Position numbers and translations under genes: made by a program
Part shown: piece by piece, positions 1 through 12,060 of the stretch
Layout of the letters: each line of letters opens with the position of its first letter
How positions within the stretch are numbered: the first letter of the stretch is position 1
Notes under the pieces: model-generated
Told to the model about the DNA's origin: nothing
Seen by the model: only the letters and a program-made list of their open reading frames with translations
Database searches by the model: none
Source of the DNA: Catonia carolina
Lineage: Eukaryota; Arthropoda; Insecta; Hemiptera; Achilidae
DNA length: 64,000 nt
Assembly (NCBI GenBank): GCA_035578175.1
Contig: JAQMRL010000008.1
Span: 95,489,041-95,553,040, forward strand
Reading direction: 5' to 3'

Positions 1-135
1 AGTATTTCATGAATGGTGAATAACTGGAAGCCTCCTTGTAGCCAGATCAGCAGCTTCATTCCCAAGGATATCAACATGACTTAGCACCCAGCAGAAAACA
101 ACACTGACACCTCTCAATAGAGGTGTCAATAGAGT
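1..135 (-). mobile_element. LINE RNase H domain remnant
   Basis: Read on the minus strand, this stretch gives a peptide containing WVLSHVDILGNEAADLATR. That matches the C-terminal signature of the RNase H domain in jockey/R1-type non-LTR retrotransposons (W-x-SHV-x-I-x-GNE-x-AD). The frame runs into a stop soon after, and the element continues off the left edge. It is a fossil with no intact ORF here. The identification rests on this one motif. Confidence 0.6.
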
Positions 136-159
136 TACCTTGACAATTCAAGGTATCTC

Positions 160-612
160 GCTGAGCCATGGATGTCTGTAAAAAGTGTGTGGCGACAGTA
201 AGTAGAAAGAAGGTGAAGAGTAGAATCCAGGTGGCAAAACTAAAATTCAAGAGGAGGATATTAGGGAAGACAAGAAGAGCTAGAGTGAGAAACTATATAA
301 TTAGGAAACAAAAGAGCTTGGACAGCCTGACAAGGAGAGTTGGGACAGAAAAAGCTAAGATGATTTGGTCATGTTAGTAGGATGGAGGAAAGTAGGTTGC
401 CTAAAAGGATGCTGTACTTGGAGATGATAGGAAAAAGTCCAAGGGGTATACGACGAGTAAAGTGAAGGGGTTCATTTATGAATAAATTTGGAAAAAGACA
501 TGATGCAAGAAGGCAATAATAGAGAAGGGATGGTTCAGCAATAGAGAGAGGTGAAAAGGAGTTGTGTTGGGCCAGACCCGAAGAAACTTGGAAGAAGGAA
601 AAAGAGTACAAT
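160..612 (+). mobile_element. LINE 3' end remnant (RTE-like)
   Basis: The plus strand encodes a degenerate C-terminal tail of a non-LTR retrotransposon ORF. It begins with a basic stretch (168-377) and continues, across stops, through a region of the LPKRMLYLEMIGKSPRG type. It ends in a PEETWKK tail near 580-605. The same tail recurs at 32144-32326 (minus) and 36750-36935 (plus). It is frameshifted and non-functional. It lies just downstream of the GT1 catalytic exon, on the opposite strand. Confidence 0.6.
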
Positions 613-642
613 GATAAAAATACAACAATATACTTTTCTTAC

Positions 643-1044
643 CTTAATATTCTTATTCTGGTAACGTCACTCATGTGTTTAGCACGATTTAAACCTTCAA
701 ATTCAATACCGAAGACATGCTTTGGTACAGGCCAATAATGGATATCTAATGCATCTTTAAAACCAGTTACTTGCATTAACTGTTTACCATAAGGTGAGTT
801 TGTAAAGCTATGTGATACGGCTATAACATCATCCGTATGAATCATAATTTTATCAGGATTTGTAAATCGAAATGCTGCTAATAAACACAGTGCATCTGCA
901 AAATTTAAATCCTTCACATCATCTCCCGTTCTATAAAAATGTATAATATTAGGAACTATTTCTTCATGAAATAGTCCAGCAGAATTGTCAATTTTAAATC
1001 TGTCTGGATTATGTGCACTTGGGTGTTTCTGACATGGTATAAAC
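643..1044 (-). CDS. GT1 catalytic-domain exon, DXD-type glycosyltransferase
   Basis: This internal coding exon (402 bp) belongs to a multi-exon paralog of the glycosyltransferase cluster. It has a pyrimidine-rich acceptor ending at 1045 and a consensus donor (AAG|GTAAGA) starting at 642. Both flanking introns are phase 2. It encodes the first half of the catalytic domain: a conserved Cys near the start, VPNIIHFYRTG, an IHTD motif, VFGIEF, and MSDVTRIRIL, which matches the HASDVIRIRIL motif of the paralogs. The D-x-D metal-binding motif that should follow is not in the window, so the next exon lies beyond the left edge or is lost. The upstream phase matches the anchor exon at 13461-13623 exactly. 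No stop interrupts the exon. The substrate is unknown. Confidence 0.75.
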
Positions 1045-1197
1045 CTGAAACAATGGATATAAAACACAAATATTAAATAAATAATTAATAAACATCATTT
1101 ATGTCATGTTAATACAGTTTTACAAAACAACTGTAGACTCAAGAAATTATAAAACATTTTTGAAAATTTGTTCATGTACAATGGAATCGCCATGTAA

Positions 1198-1224
1198 CAA
1201 AATTCAAAATTTAACTCAAGGGGA
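1198..1224. repeat. Short inverted repeat followed by T-run
   Basis: A short stem-loop (AACTCAAGG pairing with CCTTGAGTT) is followed by a run of T. It looks like a bacterial terminator. In this eukaryotic intron it is more likely a transposon end or chance. Confidence 0.3.
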
Positions 1225-1289
1225 ATCTACCTTGAGTTGGTTTTTTTTCGTTTTGCAAATTATTAAAAAACTTTACTAATTTTTTTATT

Positions 1290-2165
1290 TGTGTTCGAAA
1301 TACAGTTATTCTTCTTATTTTTTGAGACCGCAGTGGATCACTTGAATCAATTTCTGGGCACTCTCTTCTGGTTCTTTTCTTTGATTTTCCTCCAGGATTC
1401 TTTTATGCTGACAGATCATCTTTGTCTTTCTGCTTCCAAAAATATCACTTTCCTGCTTCCTCTTTTATCTACTTTTCCTTGGAATCTAATATTTTCATCT
1501 TTTAATAGTTCCAGCTAATAAGTTTTATTTTCTAGATCTGCAAAGGTGGTGCCTAATTCTTCCATATCTTTCTTGATTTCTCTTAACCATATTACTTCTG
1601 TCTTTTTCTGGTAGAGTTTTCTGACTATAAAAACATTTGGTTTGTGATTCTTTCTTCGGGTGTTCTGATTATATGTCCAAAGAAGGATATTCTCTTTATC
1701 CTTATCATTTCTATTACCGATTCGGTCTCCTGTTAGACCTGTTCATTTGGTAGTAATCTCCATTCTCCATCTACTTGGTGTCTCTTTCTGATGCAGTTTC
1801 TAAGGATCCTCCTTTCAAGTTTTTGGATTTTATCTATTCTGTTTCCCTGGTTTAATTTGAATAGAGTTTCGCACCCATATGTTATCTTTGGTTGTACGAC
1901 CGTTTTGTAGCGTTTTATTTTGGTTTTGTTGATAGGTATTTTTTATTGTAGGTGTTTTTGGTGATTAGTTGTGATGTTGTAGTTTCTTGGTTCTTTCCTC
2001 CAATGCTTCCTTTTTCTTTTTGTAGTTGTAAGTGATGATTTCTCCCAAGTATTGAAAGGATTCTACGAGTTCTATATATTGGTCGTTAATTTGGACCTTG
2101 TTTATACACAGCGGGTCTGTTGCCATTATTTTGGTTTTTTCAAATGAAATTTTGAGGCAGACAGT
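1290..2165 (-). mobile_element. LINE reverse transcriptase C-terminal remnant (RTE-like)
   Basis: The minus strand holds a degenerate reverse-transcriptase C-terminus. From 2165 downward the peptide includes KTKIMA, then QINDQYIELVESFQYLGEIIT, the typical thumb-region FxYLG motif. This is followed by the basic GxxxxRxxxxxNRxDKxxNxxxW tail and KKTEVIWLREIKKDMEELG. Stops and frameshifts are frequent. A related tail occurs at 22148-22530. The small plus-strand ORF at 1291-1518 is its antisense shadow. Confidence 0.65.
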
Positions 2166-5108
2166 TATTCTTTTTATTAGGTCCTGAATAAAATTATTTT
2201 AAAACTTTACCCTCAACCCATAAAATTAAGGTGGGGGTTAAAAATTAGCCAATAGTTTCAGAAACTGTAAATTCAAGTTGACAGTAATAGAGGAAAATGT
2301 TCCGAACAGTGTAGAGAGCAGAAGAGGTCTCCGAATGAAACCCATCGCACATTCAGATCCATTCAGATGGCAGCCCTCACCATAGGTCTTTTGTAATTCC
2401 TCATTCATAGAATTCACCATCACTTTCAACCAGAATTATCAGTCACTACATCACTAATTTTTCATTCGGCATTTGGAAAAAATGTCCGATTTATTCTGTA
2501 GTTTGGTTGATCAAATTTCTATCATAACACAAGCTTCTCTTATGACTTGGAGACTTCAAATTTTTTACAGCAGTGGATTTTTACTGATTTTTACTGCATA
2601 ATGAAACATAATCAACTTAAGCCAGTCTGGTCTGTACAGCTGGAGTATTATATTCTGTATCCCACTAGGTTTGACTGATGAATAATGGGAAATTGAAAAA
2701 GTTGGATGAGTACTGGAAGATAAAATTTGTGACACTGTCCAACTGAAAAAGACAACTTGTTTTTAGGTGATTTTGGTATTTCTAGGTTTTTTATTTTGCC
2801 TCTTCTTTCTTGGCTTCTGCTTTTCATAGAATTTCATTGACATTCTAATAAGTAGTTATTCCCACTAACTTTTCTACTTCAAGATGTTTTTTAGTTTTTA
2901 CATTTTTACGATGTCTACAATTCAATAACTGCCAATAGAGCATACTTAAAACTTCCCAGTTTGTAAGTTTATTAGATTATACAAGATTACCCTGCTTTCT
3001 GATGACATTATCTCTTAGCATTAACAAAATGAGGAAACATTTTTTGATATATCAATTAGGTTTAGAATTTTATTTGGCTCAGTGGGTCAGTTGGTATGCC
3101 TGTTGAACAATAATAACAATAGCGTATTTCTCATAGTAATTTAGTAATTATATCATTTTCAAATAATATATAAAATTGAAGTGGTTTTACGTGTTATATT
3201 TCAGCCTTAAGTGCAATAGAACTTCATTATATAACAAAAATATAATATGAAAATCTTTAAATATAAATACATAAATAAATAAATATGGTACGAATGTGAT
3301 GAGTTTCAGTTGAAACTCAGTTTTATGATCAAAGTTAATTTTAATAATATTGTCTTGCAATAAGATAATTAGGTCCCAGTTTTTCCGATTTTCTGATGTG
3401 CTATAAAAGTGTGCGTTAATCCTTTTTGTTGTAATAAAGAAAGAGTTTTTAAAATTCGAAGAAAAAGCAATTAGGTGTATAATCGGAGCAAACTACCTTA
3501 CATCATGCAGATCATTTTAAAAGAAGCTTAAATGTGTATAGCTACTTCATTGTACATTCAAAATTTCACAATCACATCATGAGAAACAGAATTGATAAGC
3601 CTACTACATTTCTAATCACAGAATAAATTATTAGAATAAAAACCTACTCTTACAGAGACAAAATACCTCAATGAATTACTACAAAGCTTTAAAAAGTTAT
3701 TGTAAATCTGAATTTGTTTACAAAAAAAGCTAAAATATTACTTGATAAAACTAAAACTTTATAATAAATCCATTGTTGAAAAGTTATATATTTGTATAAT
3801 AGGATTGATGAAACATTTTAAAGTATGCAAATTTTTTCTAAATAATAAAATTTAATTTTTGTTTTATAAATAAATAAATTTATAAGCAAATGATAATGTA
3901 AATTTAGACTGACAACTGAGGATGCAATGAATAAACAGGAGATAAATAAACTTTTTAACACAAAGAAGTTTCAAATGGAAAAAGTGACTAAGTTGTGCGG
4001 TTGACGGACAAACAGCGGAAAGCGAGATCGGAAAATACAAAGACGTATTGGCAGAGGAAACGAAGCTAATGGAAGTGAGAGAAGACCATTCAAATAGTTG
4101 CAATTAAAGTGATCCAGTAAGGTTAAACAAGCAAAAAAAAATTAAATTGGGTAAACATTATAAGATGATACACTTACACTTATTAAAATAAGTAGTCGTA
4201 AATATAATGTAAGTAACAAAGATTGGAAAGTAACAAATTTAAAACAGCATTAATATTTAAATTTAATGTTATAATAATAGAACAATATACAGAGGTAATC
4301 AATCAGTACTTTTAGAGTTGACATTTCAAGCAGTGAATTTTACAAAAATTTTACCAAATGTTGACAACTGAATTTTTTATTAATTTAATTAATTGTGACA
4401 TAAGTTAATAGACTAGAAAACGAAGAAAATCTATTTCTCAATTTTTTACTCTAAGAAAGACTAACAGTAACAATTCAGTTTTTAGCTACTTTGTAAGTCT
4501 GCAATACCTTTTTAAGAAGTCTAAATAATTTGGTTAACGTTATAGTCCCAGAAGTGTGTAATGCTAATGTGGAAAGATTAGAAGAATATAATTATGAGTG
4601 AGAAAATTTATTTATTAAATTAATTTATAAAAATTTATAAAGTAGTATATTTAAGGAAAAAATAAATTGAAGTTCTTTAGTCCATTCCATGTTTTACGAG
4701 TATATGTAAAGCACTTATTGTGCATTAACTTCGAGACATTCTAAATAACAGAGCAAATCTTTTGTCATGTGGAAAGATAGAAGGTTATTGTTCTATCTTC
4801 TTTACCAATTCTTATTCCCTTCTATCGACAAATGACAATGTGCATGTGATGATGGGTATGTTAATGTTATTTCTATTGGTTAATGATTTAGTGCAGTTAT
4901 ATTAGAAATACTGTGCTTTTTAAATTTTTTTTTGTTCTTTTCCACTATACTTTTAAAACTGTGATTCATTTATTTCCATTAAAAGAGAAGAAATAATCAC
5001 ATTCCATATCTTTCATCGATTTAATGATATTTTATAAATTTGTTTAAAAACATGAAATTCCATGGCCTAAAAAATGTTAAATTTCCTTTCACAATCTAAC
5101 TTCTTTCA
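2166..5108. other. AT-rich non-coding stretch, no gene seen
   Basis: I see no coding pattern, tRNA-like sequence or terminal repeats of note here. Short ORFs at 2238-2429 and 3864-4103 have no recognisable motif or splice context. A small hairpin (AGATAGAA with TTCTATCT) sits near 4775-4800. The stretch lies inside the proposed GT1 intron. Confidence 0.5.
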
Positions 5109-5441
5109 GCCCATAACAGACAAGTGGAAGTTAAATTAATTGCACTCAATCTGCTAGTTCCAGGACTATAAAAAATAGTTCTGTGTCAACCAATTATAAG
5201 TCACATGATCAGCCAATCATGGACTGAAGCATTTAAGAACAGAAGAGGTAGAGGTGTAAAAAATACTAGTCAGAGTTTTACTCCTCTGAGAGTACAGCCA
5301 GACTATGGTGTATACTAAGGTGTATACTTTTCCACTCAGTGACGAAGGAAGGGGGAAACCACTCTATTTCTCGTTTTTACTTGGTAAAGCTACTAAAGGT
5401 TCAAACCAGCCCTTCAGCTGATAACCTAAACAACAACAATA
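5109..5441 (+). repeat. Interspersed repeat family R1, copy 1
   Basis: This is a dispersed repeat of about 390 bp, running from CCCATAACAGACA to GACCTAAACAACAA. It recurs at 26955-27350 and 49162-49553 (plus) and 52678-53035 (minus). This copy is the most diverged and carries internal deletions. No coding capacity and no clear terminal inverted repeats are visible, but there is an A-rich end with a box-B-like GGTTCAAACC. It is probably a non-autonomous retroelement. Confidence 0.7.
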
Positions 5442-5734
5442 AAAGAGTTTAACCTACCCTTAGTACTTCAATAAATAAAAGCTAATTCTAAATTTTAAAA
5501 AAAATAGTAACATAATTTGCGGCATTAAAATAAAATTTAAGCCACAGCAATCATCCGAGGCTCTTTCACAAGCCCTAAGTTCTTCTTCTTTGTTTTTATT
5601 CTTAGAGCCTCTCAAAAAGAGCTCCTTGTATCTGTACTTTTATGCATCATTATAGAAACAGAATTGAAAATAAAACATACTTTTAATTAATAAAATTACA
5701 AAGAGCAGAATCAATCACAATTTTATTTTTTATC

Positions 5735-6001
5735 TCTAATGTAGGCACGTCGCAACCTACTCAATTTAAGAACAATAAGCAACTCCAAAACCCAATGAAA
5801 TGAGGATGATATGTACACTTTTAATGAGGTCTAGTATTATACAGACTCAGGCCATCCCTTCCTGAGAGAGTATGGTTAATTGAACCCCAACCATCATATC
5901 TTTACTAGGATTTGAACCATGGAACTTTCGTCTTGGAAATCATATGTTGAACAGCTGACTTGCGATGACAACTTTACCACTAGACCAACCTGGTGGGTTC
6001 A
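5735..6001 (-). repeat. tRNA-derived SINE family A (minus copy)
   Basis: This is the reverse complement of the SINE seen in forward orientation at 15188-15507. It ends with the tRNA-like head (TGGTCTAG...GGTGGGTT side) near 5990-6001. The body contains the family sequence around GGTTAATTGAACCCCAACCATC. It is moderately diverged. Confidence 0.75.
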
Positions 6002-6833
6002 CACAATTTAACACTATAAATTAAATAAATACCAAAATTAAGTATTTATGAATTTAAAGAAGTGAATGAATAAATAGTAAACGAATCCTTGCTGTAATTT
6101 GGATAATAAGATGTGCAAGTGAACTGCTATGAACATAGAAATAATGAACGTATCTCGTATGTATCTATTTGTTATCATAAAATACATATGACAAATAAAT
6201 TTTGAAATACATTTTTCAAAATCTTTTTTAAGTAGAATGATTATGATTTCTTTTTTCAAATATATTTTGTAACAAAACAAATACATATACAAATAGATTT
6301 TATTGAAATCTTTTTCAAATACAATAAATAATTTTTTTAACATTGATGGACATTATACCTCTACCACTGACAAGCATACATACTAGCTCAAAAAGTAGGA
6401 GTGGGGATTGCAGAAAGAAGTAAGCCTCTACAAGACAAAAGATTTGCTCCCTGGTATAAAAATACACATAATGCCAGTACACAATATTTCTTTAATGAAA
6501 CACTGGAAAACTGACAAGAGATGGAATGCTCTGATATCTTGGTTGTAATGTGCCATTTAAATGAGATATTGGGTTTCGATACATTTACATGTCTGGATGC
6601 AGCTTAGGAGTCACATCCTGAGAGATAGATGTAAGTCCTCCTCAGCTGTTTTCATTGACGAGCTAATAAGTCCCATCCTTGAAAAAGTTGCGCAATGCCT
6701 TGAGATCAGTGCCATGAGCCCCATGATCGGTTAAAAATTAAATTAAAACATCAAGTGAATATAAGAGTAGCTGATAATCGTAACAAAAATCATACTTAAA
6801 TTGGTTTACTAAAAAACTTTTTATTGAACTATG

Positions 6834-7540
6834 GTACAACCTGTCATATCCGGACTAATATGATGACTGGCCTATCCAGATATGGAAAAATCCGGATATC
6901 ACAAGGTCATTTTTAAAAATCGCTAGAGGACCAGAAATAATGAACATGTTTGTCACTGAATATTATTTTAAATGTTACAATTCATTTAGGATTTGTACAC
7001 TGTACTCTTTAAAATACAAAAACTAAAATTCGTTAAAAATGTTTACTTAAGAACACCTACATCAGTATACAGCATACTTGAAAACGTTTGTAATTTACGT
7101 CTGTTTCACACACTGGACACATTTTTTTTTGGAAACCATGTCTCTCAACCTTTTTAAAAGCATCACTTCAGTTTCACTTGTTTCATCTTGATGTTGAAAA
7201 TAACTGATCAGAAATTCAATGGTCTTAAATACCTCAGAGTGACACATTATCATACTCTTCGGGTTCAGAGATTTTCTCGTAGCTATTTCACACAATTTCT
7301 CTGATGTTACTGTCTGTAATTTCGTTGACTTCATCGTCATTGATTTCTTCACATCCAGGCAGGTATTTTACAAGCTCTGCAATCTGATTCTCTTCTTTAA
7401 GGTGTGCGCAAACAACATTCCAGCTTGCAACTTTCACTTTTCGCAACCATCCCTAACCATTTCGCAAAAACACAATTGAAAAATTAGTTTCGAGATACAT
7501 CCAGATATGGGACGGACCAGATGTGACAGGTTGTACTGTA
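6834..7540 (-). mobile_element. Pogo/Tigger-like DNA transposon remnant
   Basis: The element is bounded by related inverted termini (TACAACCTGTCATATCCGGA at left, its diverged complement ending at 7540). The minus strand encodes the C-terminal region of a pogo/Tigger-type transposase: WNVVCAHLKEENQIAELVKYLPGCEEI, then a Ser/Thr-rich stretch, then LISYFQHQDETSETEVMLLKRLRDMV. Only this C-terminal part remains, within about 700 bp, so it is an internally deleted non-autonomous copy. A related copy lies at 50321-51970. Confidence 0.7.
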
Positions 7541-7887
7541 CAGTTGAGATTCTAGGTATAACTAAACCAAGCAAAGTATTTAATCAGCAAAATTAGGACT
7601 ACTGTGTGTATAATCACTGTGCAACAATATTGTGATAGTTGCTAAACTAGATATGTGAGTACATATCTATATTGTATCTAACTGTGTGTAAGTATATGCC
7701 TACAGTATCAATAAGTGGCAGTTATAATTTGCTGTTTTATTACCATCTCATTCTGTTACATTTGCATCAAAACAAAGCAGTGCTTCTTAACGATTAAATA
7801 TTTGGATTATTAATTGGTTCGGTAATGAAAAAACGTAGAGTTATAAAAAGATAATATTAAAATAATATATACAATATTTGTTACTTA
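7541..7887. other. Non-coding stretch, no gene seen
   Basis: This AT-rich sequence between the pogo-like element and the fold-back element holds no recognisable feature. Confidence 0.4.
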
Positions 7888-8001
7888 TGCTGGGTGTCCC
7901 AAACATTCGAGCACGGAAAAATATTTCATAAACAAGTGATGTTATTCTTCAAAACACAATACAATCTTATGAATGGAAATAGTATCTTCTAAAATTCATG
8001 T

Positions 8002-8439
8002 CCATTTCATACAATGAATCTACACAATAATTTCACCAACCTTCCCGCTAAACTGCATCACCCCCATTCCTATTCCCACTCACACGTGCTTTGGTGGATC
8101 CACCATCATCAGAGTAAATAAAAAAAACTGAAACCAAAAAAAAACTTTTATCTCACCTATTTAAAATTTACAGAAGATGATACATCTTCAGTCATTTGTA
8201 TAAAACTTTTTTATTTACTCTGATGATGGTGGATCCATCGAAGCACCGTGTGAGTGGGAATAGGAATTTTTTTTTTTGTTTAATGTCCGACTGTTCTGCA
8301 ATTACTGCTAACAGTAGGGAATAGGAATGGGGGTGACGCAGTTTAGGGGGAAGGTTGGTGAAATTATTGTGTAGATTCATTGTATGAAATGGAAATGATT
8401 TCAAGCTGCAGGATGCATTATAAAGATTTATTTTTGAAT
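8002..8439. mobile_element. Hammerhead-like hairpin element, copy HH1 (degenerate)
   Basis: This 438-bp insertion is flanked by an exact 11-bp duplication, AAAATTCATGT, at 7991-8001 and 8440-8450. It is a large inverted repeat related to 48470-48906. Each arm carries a decayed hammerhead-like motif: minus strand about 8077-8118, where GAAA has become AAAG, and plus strand about 8214-8260, where GAAA has become GAAG. The right end has the 3' tail with CTGCAGGATGCATTATAAAG. A 50-bp SINE piece interrupts the right arm at 8267-8316. The element sits in the left arm of the larger fold-back element. Confidence 0.8.
8267..8316 (-). repeat. SINE family B tail fragment nested in HH1
   Basis: This is a 5'-truncated piece of the tail of SINE family B (compare 42350-42400). 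It is flanked by the 11-bp direct repeat GGGAATAGGAA at 8256-8266 and 8317-8327. The duplication indicates target-primed insertion into an already inserted hairpin element. Confidence 0.75.
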
Positions 8440-9416
8440 AAAATTCATGTTTGTACATTTTCCGCCATCTTGAATGCAACTTTATTTTAAATACAAAGGT
8501 GGTCATGTGACACATCATTTGCATGTAAAATTTTGTAAAAAATCCACTGGTGAAAAACATTTTTAAATATCACTTTTCATTTTGAAGTTACAGCTCGTCA
8601 AATTTGGAAAAACAGTGAAAATGGCCTGTCTTGGATGTTAGTATTATCTTCCTTTAACTGTCTCTAAAATTTAGTTTACTGATTAATTTGAGTTTATTTG
8701 AACAAATCAGTGCAAATCAATTAGCCCTTGCTTTTTAACGCTTGTACAATGCTAAATTTAAATAAGGTAAATCATTCGACAAGCCTTTTATTATTGTTTA
8801 ATATGTTACAGCTGACTAAGTAATTTTTGATGAATCAGTGAAAATCAGTTGTTTTCAATTTTTTTAAATATATTTTTTAATCTATTGGAAACTACTGGAA
8901 GAGATCAGTGAAGCTGATTTTCACTGATTCATCAAAAAATAATTAAAGTCAGCCGTAACATAGTAAACAATATGAAATGGCTTCCAAGCATTTTACCTTA
9001 TTTAAATTTACCATTGTACAATCATTAAAAAGTAAGGGCTAATTAAGATTCACACTGATGTGTTCAAATTAAACTCAAATTAAGTCAATCGGTAAATAAA
9101 ATTTTAGAGATAGTTAAGAAAGATGATACTAACATCCAAGACAGACCATTTTCACTGTGTTTCAGAGTTTAATAGGCTGTAAGTTGTAACTTCAAAACGG
9201 AAAGAGATATTTTAAAACAGTTTTCACCAGTAGATTCATGTGTCACATACTCACCTTCATATTTAAATAAGTTGCATTCAAGATGGTGGAAAAAATGTAC
9301 AAACATGAATTTCAGTAGATTCTATTAACATTCATAAGATTATATTGTGTTTTGAAGATTAACATCATTTGTTTGCAAAATATTTTGCCGTACTTAGATG
9401 TTTGGTACACCCAGTA

Positions 9417-10500
9417 TATAACAACAGTTAACTATGCATATAGCAAATTCTAATCCATAAAGATTATTAATGTACGTATTTTAAATAGTAAATGACCATA
9501 AATGAAATTGGGATTTTTATATTTGCAATATTTTATAATTAAATTTGACTTCATAAAATTTTATCAGTAGGTTATAACTTGTATTTTATATACCTGTAAT
9601 TCTACATGTATAGCTCTTTTATAAGTTACAAAAGTACATCATTAAAATACAAATGAAAACTTATTTTTTTCGCATCACAAATGTTTACCGAAATCTATAA
9701 AAATTGTTTTTGAAAATACACTAAAATATTGTACTGAAATACACTTTCATTTTACATGTACACTGTTTTAAACACAAACATCTTGGAATAGGAAGGAAAA
9801 AATATGTAAATAATGAAAACGCTAACATTTTCACTTCAAAAAATACAATATACATCACAGCAAAAAATAGCTAAACAATTTTATAATTTACAAATGTGAA
9901 ATTTGTTAAGCTATGTGAACTCTACAAAATTATTATATTTACAAAATTTTAATATTAAAAGTACATGATTTTCTGTGGTATTGACAACTACGAAAAACGA
10001 TAAAGGTTTTATTAATTAGTAATCTATCTACAATTCAATGGTTTACTTTTAAAAAAACTCTAAAATAAAAATCAACATGTTTAATTGGTTGTAATTTTTA
10101 TTTTTTAATTATAAGGAATAAAGGAAACTGGACAATCAGGACTTGCAAAAAACCATGAATAAAGAAAAAGAAAAATCAAACAATTATGATCTACATTCTA
10201 CAATCAATATAACTGACCAATTGTCAAATTTTTTCTTTATGAAGTTTTTGAAGAAATTGTTAAGAAACCAGTCACCTCTGAAAAATAACTTCATTGAGAA
10301 TACAAATAGATAAAGACATTTTATAAAAACAATGTTTTTTTATTTGAATGTTCAAAGAGTTCAAAATAGTGAGTTAAGCTTATTAATATCAAAAATTTAA
10401 TAATGGGAATAATAATTCTTAATTTATTTAACTGATCAAAATAATTTAATATCAAGGTTGACATGATAAGGACAACCTTGATAAACTTGATTTAATATTA
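9417..10500. other. AT-rich non-coding stretch, no gene seen
   Basis: This intronic sequence is very AT-rich. I see no ORF with recognisable motifs and no clear repeat boundary. Confidence 0.45.
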
Positions 10501-11190
10501 TATCGTACGCTGATGATGTTGTGATGGTACAAGAGATAGAGGGTTTGCTACAAAAAGGAGTACACACACTGCAGAGAATATGTGATGACTACAACCTGAC
10601 GACATCAGTTAAGAAAACAAAAGTGATAGCTTTCAATGGCCAATCCCCAGTGAGATCGAAAATTGTCATAAACGGAGTGATTATAGAATAGATATAAAGT
10701 TTTCAGTTATTTGGGGTATGACGTATCTTTTATGAACGATGATAATTTGACGAATAAAATAAATAGATTTAGGCACATTTGCACGACAATTCACAGAACC
10801 CTTAAGCCAAAACCAATAAAGGAAACTGAACTGAAGTTCTACAAAACTATGGTGGTCCCAGTTATAATGTGTGGCAATGAAGCCTGAGTGCTTTAAAACA
10901 TAGAATGAAGCCAAGTCTGAGCTGCGGAAATGAAATTTCTTTGGGCAATGAAGGGCTGCACTCTTAAGGAAAATATCAGAAGTGACATTGTAAGGCAAAG
11001 AGTTGCAAATATTTAGCCTGGAATAAAGATTAATGAGTATAAAATAAACTGGAGTAGTCATCTGGAATGCATGAATGTAAACCGTTTCCCTAGATTGGCA
11101 AAGAATTTTAAACCAAACTGTCAAAGGGGTATTGGTCGTCTGAGGGGAAGGTAGTTTTCGGAATAGGCAGTACTGCCTAATCCATGAAGT
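10501..11190 (+). mobile_element. LINE reverse transcriptase remnant (RTE-like)
   Basis: The plus strand starts at the catalytic YADD motif (YADDVVMVQE). It continues with VKKTKVIAFNGQSPVRSKIVINGVIIE and on, through stops, to the C-terminal basic tail ending near RLRGR. The same family is present at 59590-60230, which shares TKVxAFxGQxPxK. Many stops show it is long dead. The minus-strand ORF at 10681-11124 is an antisense shadow. Confidence 0.75.
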
Positions 11191-12060
11191 GAAGAAGAAA
11201 AAGAAGAAGGTTCATGTAATTAAAATCATCTATTTTAAAATTTTAAATAGTCATCTAAGCATTCTTACACCTGTTTTTGGGTAACGAGCTAACTGTCAAC
11301 AAAATTTTCACCTCCCTTTGCTTACCATTTTTTAATTATTTAAAAAAAAACACTGGACATTAATTATAATTAATATATATTTCAAAATGTACCATAATTC
11401 ACCCCCACTTTAATGTAAAGGTAAATATAACATGACAAAAATGAAAGTTTATCTACACTATTTAAAAAGAAAAGGGATTTTTGCCCAGTTTGATCTCAAT
11501 TTCCACTAGCCTTTTATTAAAATTCACCTCTACAGTGCAGATTTGTTATCGCCGCCATTATTATTTCCAAATTCCCAATTAATACAGGAAATAAAAACTA
11601 AACATTTTTTAAAACCCAGGTTTCTTGAAATATACCACACCAATAACATGCTTAATTACTTTATGGCATTTTGCAGAAGTGTTCTTTATTTTACATGAAA
11701 TTATACAGTTTTGAAAAATTTTAAAATCTTTAGCTGTTCGCTGACCCATTTGGAGATTTGTGGGTTTTATAGATGTTTAGGCAAAAAAAAAAAAACAAAA
11801 ATATCCCAATTAAGGAGTGTTACTGTAAAAATTGTGACCAAATTATTTCAAATTTCTTTATTTACTCAGAAGTATATGGTAGGTTTGATGATCTCATTTT
11901 TTAAATAAACATAAAAAATTAACAGCGGTAAATTTTATTATTAGTATTAAAAATAGTAAACTTTGTTTTTGTCTTTAATTACATGATGTAATTGTAATTT
12001 TAGTTTTAGTCCACTGTTACGTTAGATTTGTTATTGGAATTTGATGTTCTTTATTATATA
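11191..12060. other. AT-rich non-coding stretch, no gene seen
   Basis: No coding or structured feature is recognised between the LINE fragment and the mariner element. Confidence 0.4.

Larger units (their letters stand above)
7888..9416. mobile_element. Long fold-back element with nested insertions
   Basis: The two ends are inverted copies: CTGGGTGTCCCAAACATTCG near 7889, and its diverged complement ending near 9416. Most of the interior is a long inverted repeat centred near 8890 (about 8450-8885 against 8895-9330). Without the nested insertion at 8002-8439 the element is about 1.1 kb with arms near 530 bp. No transposase remains. The left arm contains the hammerhead-like hairpin element, which in turn contains a SINE fragment. 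Confidence 0.75.

Noticed and set aside
1198..1230. Bacterial-style rho-independent terminator
   Set aside because: The sequence is eukaryotic and this lies in an inferred intron. The hairpin is short and more likely incidental.
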